Assembly: GCA_020466095.1 (NCBI GenBank)
Contig: CM035809.1
Location: 24,750,455 to 24,814,454 of the forward strand
Length of the DNA stretch: 64,000 bases
Direction: 5' to 3'
Source: Chlorops oryzae
Taxonomy: Eukaryota; Arthropoda; Insecta; Diptera; Chloropidae
Positions 1 to 12,573 of the stretch are shown here, in pieces. Within the stretch, counting starts at the first letter, position 1, and the number at the start of each line of letters is the position of its first letter. Under the pieces are notes generated by a model, which ran no database searches, was not told the DNA's origin, and saw nothing but the letters and a program-made list of their open reading frames with translations. A program made the translations under genes and the position numbers.

Positions 1-82
1 ATAGGTCAGAAATAGGGTATTTTCAACCAAAATAGGTCGATTCGACTTGCTGCTGGTCGAATCTCTCTATTTTGCTGCTTGG

Positions 83-957
83 GTCTCTATCTATCTCTAT
101 CCATCTCTATCCATCTCTATCTATCTCTATCTCTATCTAACTCTAACTCTATCTATCTCTCTCTATCTCTATCTATCTCTATCTATCTCTATCTATCTCT
201 ATCTATCTCTATCTATCTCTATCTATCTATTTCTAACTATCTATATCTGTCTCTATCTGTCTCTATCTGTCTCTATCTATCTCTATATAACTCTATCTAT
301 CTATCTCTACCTATCTCTATATAACTCTATCTATCTATCTCTACCTATCTCTACCTATCTCTATTTATCTCTATCTATCTTTCTATCTATCTCTATCTAT
401 CTCTCTATCTATCTCTCTATCTATCTTTCTATCTATCTCTATCTATCTCTCTATCTATCACTATCAATCTCTATCTATCTCTATATATCTATCTCTATAT
501 ATCTCTATCTATTTCTATCTATCTCTATCTATATCTATCTATCTCTATCTATCTCTATCTATCTCTATCTATCTCTATCTATCTCTATCTATCTCTATCT
601 ATCTCTATCTATCTCTATCTATCTATCTATCTATTCTATCTATCTTATCTATCTCTATCTATCTCTTATCTATTCTATCTATCTCTATCTATCTCTATTT
701 ATCTCTATCTATCTCTATCTATCTCTATCTATCTCTATCTATCTCTATCTATATCTAACTCTATCTCTATCTCTCTATATATCTCTATCTATCTCTATCT
801 CTATCTAACTCTAACTCTATCTAACTCTATCTATCTCTATCTATCTCTATCTATCTCTATCTATCTCTATCTATCTCTATCTATCTCTATCTATCTCTAT
901 CTATCTCTATCTATCTCTATCTATCTCTTTCTATCTCTATCAGCTCTATCTCTCTCC
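83..957. repeat. CTAT/CTCTAT microsatellite, about 875 bp
   Basis: Nearly uninterrupted pyrimidine-plus-A repeat. The dominant unit is the 10-mer CTATCTCTAT, mixed with plain CTAT and with CTAACT and CTGTCT variants. Because stop codons are rare in the repeat, two forward frames stay open for hundreds of bases and translate to Leu/Tyr/Ser/Ile strings; these are not genes. The first 82 bases before it hold only a short 'ataggtc' direct repeat and nothing else recognisable. Confidence 0.95.
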
Positions 958-977
958 TAATTTTTCAAACAAATAAA

Positions 978-1435
978 ATAGACCATGAAGTTTATATAGA
1001 TATTAATCAAAGGATTCAGACCCGCTCTTTATTGTTTTCGTTTACACGCTTCAAGGTCCATGTTCTGCAACCCAATATCAGTTAATAGACCATGAAGTTT
1101 ATATAGATATTTCAATCAAAGGATTCAGATCCTCTTTATTGATTAGTACCGTTATGTAGGCAATAACGAAAGTTCAGAGATAAAATCCATGTTTCCTGAA
1201 CTTTAACCCAATATCAAGTTAATAGGAACACTGTGGCGCTTAAGCTTGGACAACTTTTCAATAAAGTTATTTGTATTTATTGACCACCACCATTATGACA
1301 ACTACCGCAATAAGAGAAAGTTGAGAGAATATAAATACATTTTCCTGAACTTTAACCAAACAAAAAAAGGAACACTGTGGCGCTTAAAGCTTGGACAACT
1401 TTTTAATGAAGCGATTGTAAAAAGGACCACCCACC
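978..1435. repeat. Decayed local tandem duplications
   Basis: Two overlapping duplicated segments. A block beginning 'atagaccatgaagttt' occurs at 978 and again at 1085 (period 107). A second block beginning 'tttcctgaac' and containing 'aacactgtggcgctta' occurs near 1192 and near 1341 (period about 149). Copies differ by substitutions and small gaps, so the duplications are old. No gene is visible here. Confidence 0.7.
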
Positions 1436-1440
1436 ATTAG

Positions 1441-4080
1441 ACAACTACCGAAAAAGAAAAAATTCGTAATCTTCTGCCTTCTTAATAATTTGTGTGCTTA
1501 CTTCCGACGTAAACAGGAAAGAAAGACAAAATACTATACAAAACACAACAGCAGATTACCAAAAAAAAAAAAAAATAAAATAAAAATAATAGCGGAAAAC
1601 CGACCGATCTAAAAAGTCAATGAAGGAAATTACGACGCAAATTTTCGTTTTGCGCACAAAAAGCTCATGAAAACAGTGCGTGAAAGGAGAAAGGAATAGA
1701 AAATTTGTGAACGAAAGTAGGGAATAAAAATAAAAAGGAAAAGGCAAAGAAGATACAGAGAAAATCAATGTCTACTTAACCACCAGGCCCAATACCAACA
1801 CCACCACCACTAACCAGTCTACCTGCCTTCATCATGGCTGACTGCTCTGCCTGAATGCCTACGGTTGCGTGGGAAGTGTAAGGAAATTGTGCGTAGAGAC
1901 CCTACTATACCAAAATTGGCTCGTGTATCCTCCCTTTTAATATGAGCGTCATATTCAGGCGCTGCTGACAAGGGTTCCCATCATTCGTAACGGACTTTGA
2001 ATTGATTTTTATTTTTATCTTTTTTTTCTGTTTCATTTTTGTATTCATATTTGAGCGCTTTTGCTTATATAAATAAGAAAAAGAAGCAACCTATAATAAT
2101 CAACATGCAGGCAGGTAAACAACAAGGGCACAACATAAATATCATGCCTTCGAAATTGAGAGCGGCTTTTCGGGATTATTTTTTATTATTATTTATTTTT
2201 TCAATGAAATATCTTTCGAAATGAGATCTCTTGAGGCTTAAAACATAAGGCGGAAAATTAAGAAATTATATTTGATTAAATTGAGAGAGTATACTTGAAA
2301 GTGATTAAAAGAGACGTGTAAAGGTTAAAAGGCGCCCGAGCAGGGACAAAATTGAAGTAGGAGTTCCTTTAAAAATTACAATTAATTATTGACAGAAAAA
2401 GAAAAAAACCTATACAAGGGGTAACATATCTCAAGGTTCAATGAACTTCCTTGGTTCTAAAATCGCGGCAGGACTTTCCGATAGATAAGCAAAAAAAGTT
2501 CTGGAAATAAAAGAAAAATCGATGGGATAATTTCAAGAAGGCTTGGCTAGGCTCGTTGGCTGTTTTCATGGTGTCATATCGAAAGCATTTGATTGTCATA
2601 GCGACCTTACAGGTCTTCACTGAATGTAGACAGAGTTCTCTCTAGTTTCGAAAGTTGATAATCAGACTAATTTCCCCCCCCCCCTTTGCATGGCAAAACC
2701 TTAATCACTTTTTTACATTCATCCTTACACACTTTCCAAGTAAAACAAACATCAGCATGAATAGTGAATACTTTTGTTGAGAAAATTGAGCGATAAAGAA
2801 GCCATATATTGAGGAAGAGTTGGGGTCGTCTTGTGCGCCAAAGACAGGCGCAGATCCAAAGGGTAAGGGGTAAATTGGAAGATGAAATTGATTTTTACTT
2901 CACCAGCATAAGATTTTTTTTTTTATTATTTTGCATTTTCTTCTCTTTAGCGAACACCTAAGTCACAGAACACTACCATGTGGAGTGGATACTTTATTTA
3001 GATAAAATTGAGCGGAAAAGAATTCACTTGGTCGGGAATGGAAATGGTCTTTTCGTGTGTTGAAATAAGCCGTCGGTTCAAAAGAGGACGGGTCAATAGG
3101 ACTTGAGATTATTTCTGGATGTCCATCTCTTATTTGAAAGCTTGGACCTGGTACTGGCGCCCACGACCTGTCAAACAAGAAGATTTATATCGCCTATGAA
3201 TTTTATTAAGCAAAGGGAAGAGGTTTCCTAAAAATATTTTCTCGGTTCGCTCTTAAAACCTATATTAACCCTAAGTTAAGACCTGCAAATAACCTTGGAT
3301 ACTCTCAGTCAGCGGTTCAGAAAATTATGTCTTGAAATTCGGGATTATGCCATCAATGGCACTGGGGAATATTCCCCTGAATGTCTCAAAATAGGGTCTA
3401 AATTCTCTAAAATTGAATTTTTAAATCTTCTAAAAACAAAATCTTGGTCCTATAAGGTCCCATACAAATTTTCCTGCCCACTTTTCTGCCCTAAGACTCC
3501 ACTAAAGATCATCAATGTCTTTTAATTTAGGGGAGGATTCTCCTAAACTGGCAACAGTGGAAAATGGGAGTGCCTCCCAAAAGAAAAGCTATTTAGCTAA
3601 CTCTTCGATACTCTCAAAAAGTTGGGTAAAGAGATTATTTTGGTTTCTAGAATTCCACTTATGGAAGTGTGTCCCCAAAGAGGAGTAGTTCTCACTGCCA
3701 TTGTTCCACAACAGAGACTTAAAAGGCGGGTCAGAAATTCTAGCCGGCACATTATCGATTTACAATGCATGTACAATTTTTTAAAGATTATTGACCCATT
3801 GGTCACCCCATTTTCCGGTAAGACCCACCTGATTATAACTGGATTTCCTATGGACTCCATAATATTTCCAGCCTTGTGATTTTTTTCTTTTGATTAGCTC
3901 GAGTTATTAATTCTTATGAGCGTTGGTGTCGAAAACGACAGTCTTTTTTTTTTGTAATCTCACAACTTTTTTCATTTTAATCTCTTCTCTTCATTTTTTT
4001 CTTTCACTTTTTCTCTTGATTTCTTTAGATTTCTTGCATTGTGACGTCATAAGCGGCGCGCGGAAATAAAATAAAAGATT
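1441..4080. other. Non-coding stretch, no recognisable feature
   Basis: AT-rich sequence with short A and T runs and one C-run (about 2675-2685). The region 3600-3880 is open on both strands, but neither translation resembles a family I know, and both-strand openness suggests chance. Confidence 0.5.
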
Positions 4081-5160
4081 TCTTTAAGAAAATTGCCTTG
4101 GATTCGTTGTTGTTGTTGTGGTTGTTGTATTAATTTCTTTTGTTTTTATTATTTGAAACATTTCTTTTTTTTTATCACAGTTGAGAGGCTGGGGTAAGCG
4201 CCATTTTTTCTGCAACACAATTTGGAGCAAATGCGCGTTTCTTGTAACTAACTCAGTCGCTGCCAAAATAAACTCCACAATGACGACGACGGCTGCTGCT
4301 GCTGCTGGTGCTTCTGATTTTGCTGCTGCCGCTGCCACAATTCAGCTGGAATGCGACGCGCCATAATGTGTGTTTGTCGGCCGGTTCGGTTTGGCTCGAT
4401 TCGTATGTCTGGCTGTATGTCTGTCCGTCGCTCGGTTTGCCTGCTTCGTCCGTCCTTCCGTCGGTTCGTCCGTCGGTCCTCCGTCCGTCCGTCCGGGCGA
4501 TGTTCGTCGTCGTTCGGTGTTTGTTTGAATGGTTGGTAGGTATTTTCTCCGAAAACTTATCGAAGACCGAATTTCTGCAAACGCCGAAATTTACTCGCCC
4601 ATTACTGTGTGCCTGCGGCTCTTCGTGTGTGTGTGTTTGTGTGTTTATGGGCGTCCGTGTGTGTGTGTGTTTTCAGCCGCGTCTGCTTTCGCGACGAAGT
4701 TGCGCGTAAGAATCGGCGAAAACGAAAGAAGAAAAAAAAACTATCAAATGAAAAATTCCATTCACATTCGAAGCGATGAATTTTTCTTATAATTTCATTG
4801 CATTGTTTTTGTTTTCATTGTTTTTGTAGTCTTGCATTGTCAAGTCGTTTCGACGCGCTGCATTTCGAAACAGTTTTCTTTCTTCCGAATAAGCACAAAA
4901 AAAAAAAAAAACAATTCAATGTTAAATCACATTGACACAAGAACAAAAAAATAAGATTAGCAACAACAACAAAACAAGACTGAGTAATCGAATTTGAAGG
5001 CAGCACAAAGTCACAGCACAACCACCGTCGAGAGCGGTTTAGGAAACACTGAATGAAACGGAAGACCGCTGGAAAGCAAGCGATGGCACTGTCGATTGTT
5101 TCGATTCGGAATATCGATTGCGTTTGATGCAATCGATGCTATCGCTGTTCGTTCGAATTG
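4081..5160. other. GC-richer islet with CTG, CCGT and GT simple repeats
   Basis: Composition changes here: (CTG)n at about 4290-4335, a CGTCCGTCC-type repeat at about 4420-4510, and (GT)n at about 4625-4670. CpG is frequent compared with the flanks. In flies such islets are often 5' UTR or regulatory DNA, but I see no splice-supported coding exon. The Ala-rich and Val/Cys-rich frames are readings of the simple repeats. Confidence 0.4.
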
Positions 5161-5201
5161 CATGTTTAATTAATTTTTTTAAATCTATTAATGAAAATAA
5201 A

Positions 5202-5356
5202 TACAATCGAAGATCTCCATAACGAATTTCAAAGGACCGCAAAAAAAAAAGTTCATTATAGAGAGAACTTCGTTATAAAAGAGAAAAAACACTAAAAATG
5301 TAGCGAAAAGCCTTAAGAAGAATGGATCGTTTCTTCGATTTATAGTTTCGACTGTA
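5202..5356. mobile_element. TA-flanked pogo-like MITE, copy 1
   Basis: Element of about 155 bp, ends included, bounded by TA at both sides. The left end reads TACAATCGAAGATCTCCATA and the right end, inverted, begins TACAGTCGAAACTATA. It shares its ends and an internal block (ACTAAAAATG, then AGCGA, then a CCTT-AGAAGA block) with the copy at 28193-28350. Ends of the form CAGTnnAAnCTCnnTATAACG with TA duplication are typical of Tc1/mariner, pogo/Tigger branch; that assignment is inference. No coding capacity. Confidence 0.75.
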
Positions 5357-5358
5357 CG

Positions 5359-5649
5359 TAGTTTCGCTATATAAGCCGATTTTTCCAAGAAATTCAATCT
5401 TATATCCGGTTTTTTCTTATAAAAGAACCCGTTTTTAATAAAATTCTTTCTTATAAAAAAAAAACTGTTTATAAGAAAATTTTTTCTTATATAAACTACC
5501 GATATTTGAAAATAGGGGTGTTAAATTTTTGATAAAAACCACGTTTCTTATATAAAAATTTTTTCCATGCAAAAAAATTTTTGTTTTTGGTAAACAGTTT
5601 CTTAAAAGCGTGTTTTTCTTATATACGAGTTTCTTATATAGCGAAACTA
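5359..5649. mobile_element. Foldback element with TAGTTTCGCTATATAAG ends
   Basis: The left end TAGTTTCGCTATATAAG is matched by its inverted copy CTTATATAGCGAAACTA at 5633-5649. The interior is full of short 'ttcttata' repeats spaced irregularly. It starts two bases after the TA that closes the neighbouring pogo-like MITE, so one element probably inserted next to the other or they share a TA site. No coding capacity. Confidence 0.6.
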
Positions 5650-6231
5650 CTTATTTTTTTTTTACGACTTAAGTACGTATTTTCCTCAATCACAGATTAT
5701 TTTATCCAGATATTTAAGATTCAATAAAAATATTCATTCATTGCAGCCTTCTGATCAGCGTTGTCCCGAACAAATTTTTTTAAAGCCAAACACGAATTAA
5801 AAATTAGCCAAAACAGCTAAAAAAAAATTATTTATTTACTGTCAAAAAACAAAATTTTTTCCTTCTTGAATGCTTTAAAAGTTTTATTGTCTACTTTTTA
5901 CTCTTTTTAAAGGCTTCCAAGTATCCTGAATTTCATGTTTGAAATATTTCATATCTATTTTCATAGAGTTAATGCATTACACCGCCGCCACAATATACAG
6001 AAAGCTCCTGAGTGGTAATTTATATAAGAAATATTTGACTCATAAGACTAAAAATTTAAGCGCAATATGCCAAAAAACGTAATTAAAAAAAAAAAATTAA
6101 AAATAGCCAAAAATCAATGAAAATCGTCCAAGAGCCAAGAGAATTTTTGCACGAGAAAAACAAAAAAATTTCTTTACAATTAGCCAAAATGGGAACACTG
6201 ACCATAAGTATTCGCTAAGAGGCCATTTACA
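5650..6231. other. AT-rich non-coding spacer
   Basis: Runs of A and T and short repeated 'agccaaaa' words near 5787, 5810, 6103 and 6183. No gene, RNA or clear element boundary seen. Confidence 0.5.
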
Positions 6232-6369
6232 CGTTAAGACATTTCGATAATGAAACAAATTTTCGATGGCAAAGGAGGCAGGGGGAAGAGAGAAAAGCGC
6301 TCCCATACCAAATCCCCGTGCGTCCTTATAGTCTACGAAAATTGGTTTCATTATCGAAATGTCTTAACG
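6232..6369. mobile_element. Foldback MITE with CGTTAAGACATTTCG ends
   Basis: Inverted ends of about 33 bp: CGTTAAGACATTTCGATAAT at the left and its inverse at the right, nearly perfect, around a short purine-rich centre. Both sides are flanked by TACA, which may be a 4-bp target duplication. 138 bp, non-coding. The near identity of the arms suggests a fairly recent insertion. The superfamily is not assigned. Confidence 0.75.
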
Positions 6370-8060
6370 TACAAACAGCGTATAAGCACTTTAAATTTCT
6401 GAAAAAGCCCGCCACTCAATTTTTCGAATTATCGAAATTATCGAGTCGTATCACTAATCGATTGCTTTCCATCTCCACGAAGCGCAATCAAAATGTTCTC
6501 TTTCTGTTAATATGTCTCTGTTATGGAAATACTATTAACATAGCGATTCGTTTACATAAAACACCAACAAGTCGGAATGTAAACGGTGAAGCCGGCACTG
6601 TTAGCTGTTAACAGCATTTAAATTAACGTAATTATGAAAAGAAGGAAACAGCTGATCGATTACACGTTTTTTTTTAAATGTACACAGAATGTTAAATTTT
6701 GTTATTGTAAATAAAAATAAATTCGATATTATTTTTTATATGTATTTATATATTAAAAATAATATTAATGAAAAATTCAATGAAATGTTTGATTGAAATG
6801 TCATTTCTGTAAGTCAATATTTACATCCTTATCGTAATCGTTATCGCCATCATGTGCATCGCTACTTCGGACCGACCGCACCCGAAATCGTCGAGTCCGA
6901 ATTGCGATCTTCGGGATAATGTAAATGCTAATTAGAGGGGCTACATTTGCCATAAAAGGATTGCCAATATGAGAGAAATCAGCAAGTAAAATGCGTAAAG
7001 CACAATTAGCTCTCATAATCAGCAATCAATGCCGTATGCTTTCCTCGAAAGGGCCGGCTTTTCAAACAAGAATTGCTCTTAAAATATCATATCCAGACGA
7101 AATCATCACATAACCACTTGAAATTGCGCATTTGAGTGAGCATAAAACGATTAATACTTTTAAATGAGATAACATCAAAAACACACCAAAGATATACCCA
7201 TATCCATGTAAGTATCACCAAGAGGGGCAATATTCATCATCCAAAAGAGCCAAAGAGAAGAGAGAGTCAGTCTGTCTCACCGAAGAGTTTTCGAGCATAT
7301 GAAGGCAAAGAAATAAGGAAGAAAAAATTAAGTAGACTTCGGAGTCTAAAGATCGTGGGAAGTTTTTCCCTACAACAAATTCAAAACACAACAAAAATGG
7401 AGAAAAAAATAAACAGAACAACTGGCAAAAGAGAAAAAATGTGCCCATCACACCAAAGCGAGTTTGATTTTTTATTTGAATTTTTTGTGGCACAGAAAAA
7501 AAAAATCAGGATTCTCATTATACGGCTTAAGAAAAGCAGCAATTACTCCATACAGTGGGTTACTCTAGCTATACAAAAAAAAAAAAAACAAGATATTGTC
7601 ACTCATGACAAAAAAAAAAAACAGTGGTTCTAGGTACTCACACGCTGTCATAATCAGTGCAAAATAAGTAGTAAGAAAAAAATTTAAAATGAAAGAAAAT
7701 AAAAAACAAATCGAAAAAAAATTGAGCAAAAAAATAGGGCGCAAAGAATTATACCGAGGCGACAGGAAAATCCAGCAAATTTCACACACGATGTCGACTG
7801 GAGATGAATACAGAATTTGGTTTTTTTTTTTTCATATTTATTTTGCCAATCAACAGCGTAAAAAGGGGTGAGCTTGGGCTAATATGATGTGTCTACCGTA
7901 TATCCGTCTATACAGACGTTTGTCTATATGTCTGCCTCTGTTTTTTTTTTATTCTTTTTTTTGCTTGCATTTGCATTATGAAGTTGTAGTGGGCGCGTTA
8001 TTTTGCGCTCCCAATTTAGTTTACAATTGTCGTCTGTCGCACATATGTATGAAAATTGGT
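6370..8060. other. Non-coding stretch with weak promoter-like and exon-like hints
   Basis: Contains a GCTGTTAACAGC palindrome near 6603-6614 and an AACAGCTGAT E-box near 6647, followed by AT-rich DNA. From 7136 to 7870 it is A-rich with poly-A runs; the long lysine-rich frame there reflects that composition. One low-confidence frame at 6801-7025 is listed separately. Confidence 0.4.
6801..7025 (-). CDS. Possible terminal exon, unassigned
   Basis: An open frame on the minus strand ends at a TGA at 6801-6803 and reads without stops for about 74 codons, ending in an Asp-rich, hydrophilic tail (DAHDGDNDYDKDV). The region is richer in GC than its flanks, and the downstream side is very AT-rich, as fly 3' UTRs often are. 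There is no ATG at its upstream limit, no convincing splice acceptor, and I recognise no family. It could be the last exon of a minus-strand gene, or chance. Confidence 0.15.
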   Translation of the reverse strand: MLIMRANCALRILLADFSHIGNPFMANVAPLISIYIIPKIAIRTRRFRVRSVRSSDAHDGDNDYDKDVNIDLQK

Positions 8061-8065
8061 CAATT

Positions 8066-8900
8066 GCCCGATATTCTCTTTCGCCACAAAACTGAAACGT
8101 TCATTCCTCACGCAAAATTCACTCCCCACGCGGACTTTATTCCTCAGTCAAACCTCACTCCTCATGCAAACCTCACCCCTCACTAAAACCACACTTAAAA
8201 CCTCACTTAAACCTCACTCAAACCCTCACTCAAACCTACACATTTTCACAAACCAACTCACTATCAAACCTCACTTCACTCAACCTCACTCTATACCTCA
8301 CTCCTCACTCAAACTACTCTCACTCCTCACTCCTCAACCTCACTCGTCACTTAACTGCACATGCCTCATCTGTACTTAAACCTCACCGAAATTCTCTTGC
8401 TCCACAAAACCAAAACCTTCACTCTTGATTCAAACCTCACTTCCTCACTCAACCTTCACTCCTCACTCAAACCTCACTCCTCACTAACACCTCACTCATC
8501 ACTTAACATCTCCCCATGCAACCTCACTCTCACTAAACTCATCCTCCACTCACTCTAACTAAAACCTCACCGACATTCTCTTGCTCCACAAAACCCAAAC
8601 CTCACTTATAACTCACTCCTCATTCAAAACTCACTTCCCACTCAAACTGCACTCCTCACTCAAACCTCACTCGTAACTAAAACCTCACGACATTCTCTTG
8701 CTCCACAAAACCAAAACTTCACTCCTCATGCAAACCTCACTTTAAAATCACTCACTCAACTCACTCCTCACTCAAACCTCACTCGTAACTGAAACCTCAC
8801 CGACATTCTCTTGCTCCACAAATCCAAAAACTTCACTCCTCATGCAAACATTCCTTCCATTCATGCATAATCTGCATTAGAATCTCACTCTCTCTACGCA
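8066..8900. repeat. CTCACT/CAAACCTCA minisatellite with higher-order unit
   Basis: The basic word is CTCACTCAAACCTCAC with variants such as CTCACTCCTCA. Superimposed is a longer block, 'attctcttgctccacaaaac' followed by an AAAC..TCACTC stretch, recurring near 8391, 8573, 8692 and 8806. The likely seed is the unit near 8070 ('attctctttcgccacaaaac'). The array is thus a nested repeat that grew at two scales. Non-coding; Ser/Leu/Pro/His-rich frames are artefacts. Confidence 0.85.
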
Positions 8901-9943
8901 CCTTTTCAAACCTCCACAACACACATCCTTAATCGATGATTATAACAGTTTAAAATCGACGAAGAGCTAAGAGAAATACCAAGGAGAGAAGTTCACAAAC
9001 CAATGTTCGATCAGGAAATATATGCATGCATAGATACTCTTCATCTCTTTGTTAGTTCGACTGTCTGTCATTTTGTTCATTGGATGAACAACACAACGAT
9101 GATGCGCGTGAAACACGGTTGATATAAATTGCATTAGGCATCTCTCTTTACGACTTTTACACGCACACCCAGCAGTACACACAACACACAATAGTAGGGG
9201 CTTGTCAAAAAGAAAGAAAAAAAGTCAGGCTAATGAACAATAGTAAAGTTGCACTCATTTTGTTTTTGTTGCTTTGTTCGCCATTAATGAGAGCTGCATG
9301 ACGTTGACAGCATTATGACAGTCAGTTTCAGTGTTGAGTACTCCACATACACACATCTTTGCATTGGGATATACAAAAAGTATTTTCGTTTTTTACCATC
9401 ATTGGCCATCTAAATTCTAATATTTATATTCGGCCACACTAATCTGATTGTGTTGTCAAACGAGCACGTGACATTTGAAGGTGACATTTCAGGCAACATG
9501 AATGAATGTATGTTTGTATGTGCCGCGATCTATTTCAGAAATGTCAATGACAAGGATAAACACTGGTTTAGTCGACCAGTCACTGGAGAGCACATTTAAA
9601 TTGTACTCCTTTTGTTTCAGAACAAAATCTGGAATGATATTCAATAAAGCGTCAGTTTATCATCCATAAAAAGGAGCAGGATGCGAAGAAGGAATAGCTC
9701 TGTAGAGAGGATGGGGAAAGGGGTGTGGGCCCGGACTTTGTGAAGGTCTGTTTTGGACTGAAGAGCCATCACGGTCGGCATACCAGTTTTAGAGTCTAGA
9801 TTGACCGAAAGGGAGGTTATGTTGTGCGTTTAGAAAGGTATTGGGTATTTCGAGATGATCTAGCTTCAGATCAGACAGCTAATTCTGTCCTGAAGAGCCT
9901 ACAATCTCGGCGTTGTGTTCCAGTCTGGTAATGATCAAAAAAA
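8901..9943. other. Non-coding stretch, nothing recognised
   Basis: Mixed composition with several TGACATTT/AAATGTCA words around 9470-9545. No coding exon, RNA gene or repeat boundary that I can defend. Confidence 0.45.
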
Positions 9944-10514
9944 TAGAGCTGTAAAAATGCAAAAATTTGCACTACTCGGGTGTATTCGTTATTTTTGGTG
10001 AAGTAATCGTTACTAATTACTCGTTACTAAGTACTCGTTCTATTTTTCTAAATATTGTTCATTCATTCATTGAATAACTCAAGTATATAGAACTATAGCT
10101 GAAACTTCGGCCAAAAGGTTTGACGTGGTTCACCAAACTATAGTGTGAGCTATGGCGTGATTCACCACAGTTGAACTTTTTCACCAAAACATGGTGGCTC
10201 GCGCCAAAATTTGGCCGAAGTTGCAGCTATAGTTCTATATGAACTCAAGGTTGATAAAGTAATCAAAACTTCCTCATGCTCTTTGAATCGTTACCCAGTA
10301 TTTACTAATCCAATATCAACTCAACTCACTTTACTACCATACTGTTTTGCGGACTCATTATATTAGTACTTAATTACTCCGGAAACCATCAGCTGGCATG
10401 TGTGCAAAAAAGTACTAGTAACGAGATACTTCCATCAGTAACGAGACGTTATTGATTACTGACTACAGTAGTCGTTACTTTTTACCGAATAGTAACGATA
10501 TTTTATAACTCTAC
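9944..10514. mobile_element. Long foldback element with TAGAG(C/T)T ends, host of a nested MITE
   Basis: The left arm begins TAGAGCTGTAAAAATG and continues with several GTAACGA/TCGTTAC words. The right arm, inverted, begins GTAGAGTTATAAAATATC with the same TCGTTAC words. Flanks are CAAAAAAA and CAAAAAAG, consistent with an 8-bp duplication of hAT type, though A-runs make this weak. The element is interrupted at 10084-10241 by another MITE with its own target duplication. Non-coding. Confidence 0.5.
10084..10241. mobile_element. MITE with 8-bp target duplication AACTCAAG
   Basis: Inverted ends of about 31 bp with one mismatch: ATATAGAACTATAGCTGAAA at the left and its inverse ending at 10240. 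The direct repeat AACTCAAG lies at 10076-10083 and 10242-10249, a perfect 8-bp duplication. An 8-bp duplication is seen in hAT and P-type elements; the ends do not settle which. 158 bp, non-coding, sitting within the larger foldback element at 9944-10514. Confidence 0.85.
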
Positions 10515-12573
10515 AAAAAAGAGTTACGTCGAGGGTCGAAAGAGGGTTACACTCCGGGTCACAAATTGTTGAAGTACTCAATGTACCCAATGCCAAAAGG
10601 GAACCTAAAAACCGAACATACTTTTTAGACGACCCAAAAAGAATGTTGCGCTGCACTCTCACTCGCATGGCATATTATATTAGTGATATAGACATGTTTC
10701 TACATAATCATAACAACTAACCAAGCTAAACGAAAAGAATAACAAGAGGAAGGGGAAAAAATGACGACGACAACAAGAACAATAACAGAGATTACTTCTA
10801 TGTATAACGGCAACAATGTGTAACGGCAACATTCCTTGTGAATAATTTATATGGTTACTCACTTCAGAGGTGCACTCAATTCAGAAATAATGTATGATTG
10901 TTGGGTTCTTTGAAACGATTTAGTTGAACAGTAAAACCACAATATTTGGGAGGTCAAAATAGACCTTTAAATAGACAAAACTTTTCGGTTTGTTGTCCGG
11001 TCACGTATAATAAAAGGACATGTCTCATAACATAAACTTAGTTAAACGGGGTTATTAGAATTTAGTCAAGTCTAGCCAAGTCCATACAGAGATATGTTGG
11101 ACCCGATATATTCCATAATTTCAGAACTTTTCGAAGCAATTCATGGAGATGAATCAGTTATGTATGTAGCTTGATATGAATTAATGTATCTCTCTAGGGT
11201 TGGTCAAGGTCCTAGTTTAATGATAACTCTACCATGTTAACAATCTCATACTTGAAGGACCCCCATTACCCGACCTTAAGTCCATCAAAAGCTCGTAAAT
11301 ATGCACCAGATTTAAAGAAGGATGACTTTATCCAAATATGGGGGGATTTTGCTTTGGCGATTTCGAGGTTGAACAACCTTATATGTGGAGAACCTCTTTG
11401 ATACCGCCCATTATATCTGAACGAAATTTCATAGCACTTTCAATTTGTAGAAGATTCCACTTAATAAAGACTTTCAGGGCTATTACGACAAAATGAAGTG
11501 TCTGTGCTCTATTCCGGGACATCGAGAGGCGCCATTAAATAAAGCCGTATTTCCATAAACAGGCTAGAGGGTTCGAGAGATCGTTTGAGTGCTCAAATGA
11601 TTGAATGTGATGGGATATGAAAAGGGCGTATGTGGAACAAGAATATAGAAAACCAACCGGTTCCACCTCATTGGAAACGGATCACAACATTTGTCATTTA
11701 TTTGATAAGAGGAGTGAGTTCCCCGGCTTCTAGAAGGGACCCCGATTTGAAAAGAATCTCCTTTGCAAACGTAATGGCAAATTTTTCCACGAGGCCCCGA
11801 AATACCGCGTATACTCTCTTTTTGCTTGGCTCAATCTTTTGTGTTGAGACGCCCCAAGGAAGGAAAGTCCCAGGCCCCTAACTTCATCCATTATGTAGGA
11901 CACTACTACTATCCTAAGAATTCATACACGCCATAGTTTAATTTATCATCTAAAAACTTTCTGATCACTCAGTATTTTACCTCGTTTTTATACTTGGACT
12001 TGAAGGTAAATACTTTGAATTTATTTCAATTTCGTTGGCGCTAAAAAATATTTACAAAAACCAATACACAAAAGGCGCACCAAACGCGAATACCCAAATT
12101 TGAAATCAAAATCAAAAGCAAACACAGTTGAAAGAGAACGTGAGCCAAAGAAAAGAAGCAACAGGGTCGAGAGAAAACGACACAAAATAAATAAATAAAG
12201 TAAAAGAAACAAAAAAAAAAAAAAAGGTTTTCGCCAAACGAGAATAAACTCGCATAAACACACGTTGAAGTAGAAACTTCCGCCATTTTGTGTATGAATT
12301 ACACAAAAACAAATTGCTATGGTAAAACTGAAATAGAGAAAAAGAAACTATTTCAGAAATGGGCTGTTCTTATTAGAAATGATCTTTTCATTAAGATATT
12401 GGAACATGAATAACTCTCCTTAGTTTTCGGACTAAGGTCCAAAAAACTAACGAGGCCTTTAAAATCGTGAAAAAAAATGTTGCTAACAGAGAGGTTACTC
12501 ACATAAGAACTTTTTGCTGTAAATGTGGACCATATTCTCGACCAATTTTTTCCCCCCAGATATCGTATATATA
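10515..12573. other. Non-coding stretch, nothing recognised
   Basis: Ordinary AT-rich sequence. The 83-codon frame near 11630-11881 and the Phe-rich frames near 12020-12310 (opposite strand of A-rich sequence) show no family resemblance or splice context. Confidence 0.45.

Noticed and set aside
47..808. 253-codon and 81-codon frames rich in Leu, Tyr, Ser and Ile
   Set aside because: They translate the CTAT microsatellite and begin only a few bases before it.
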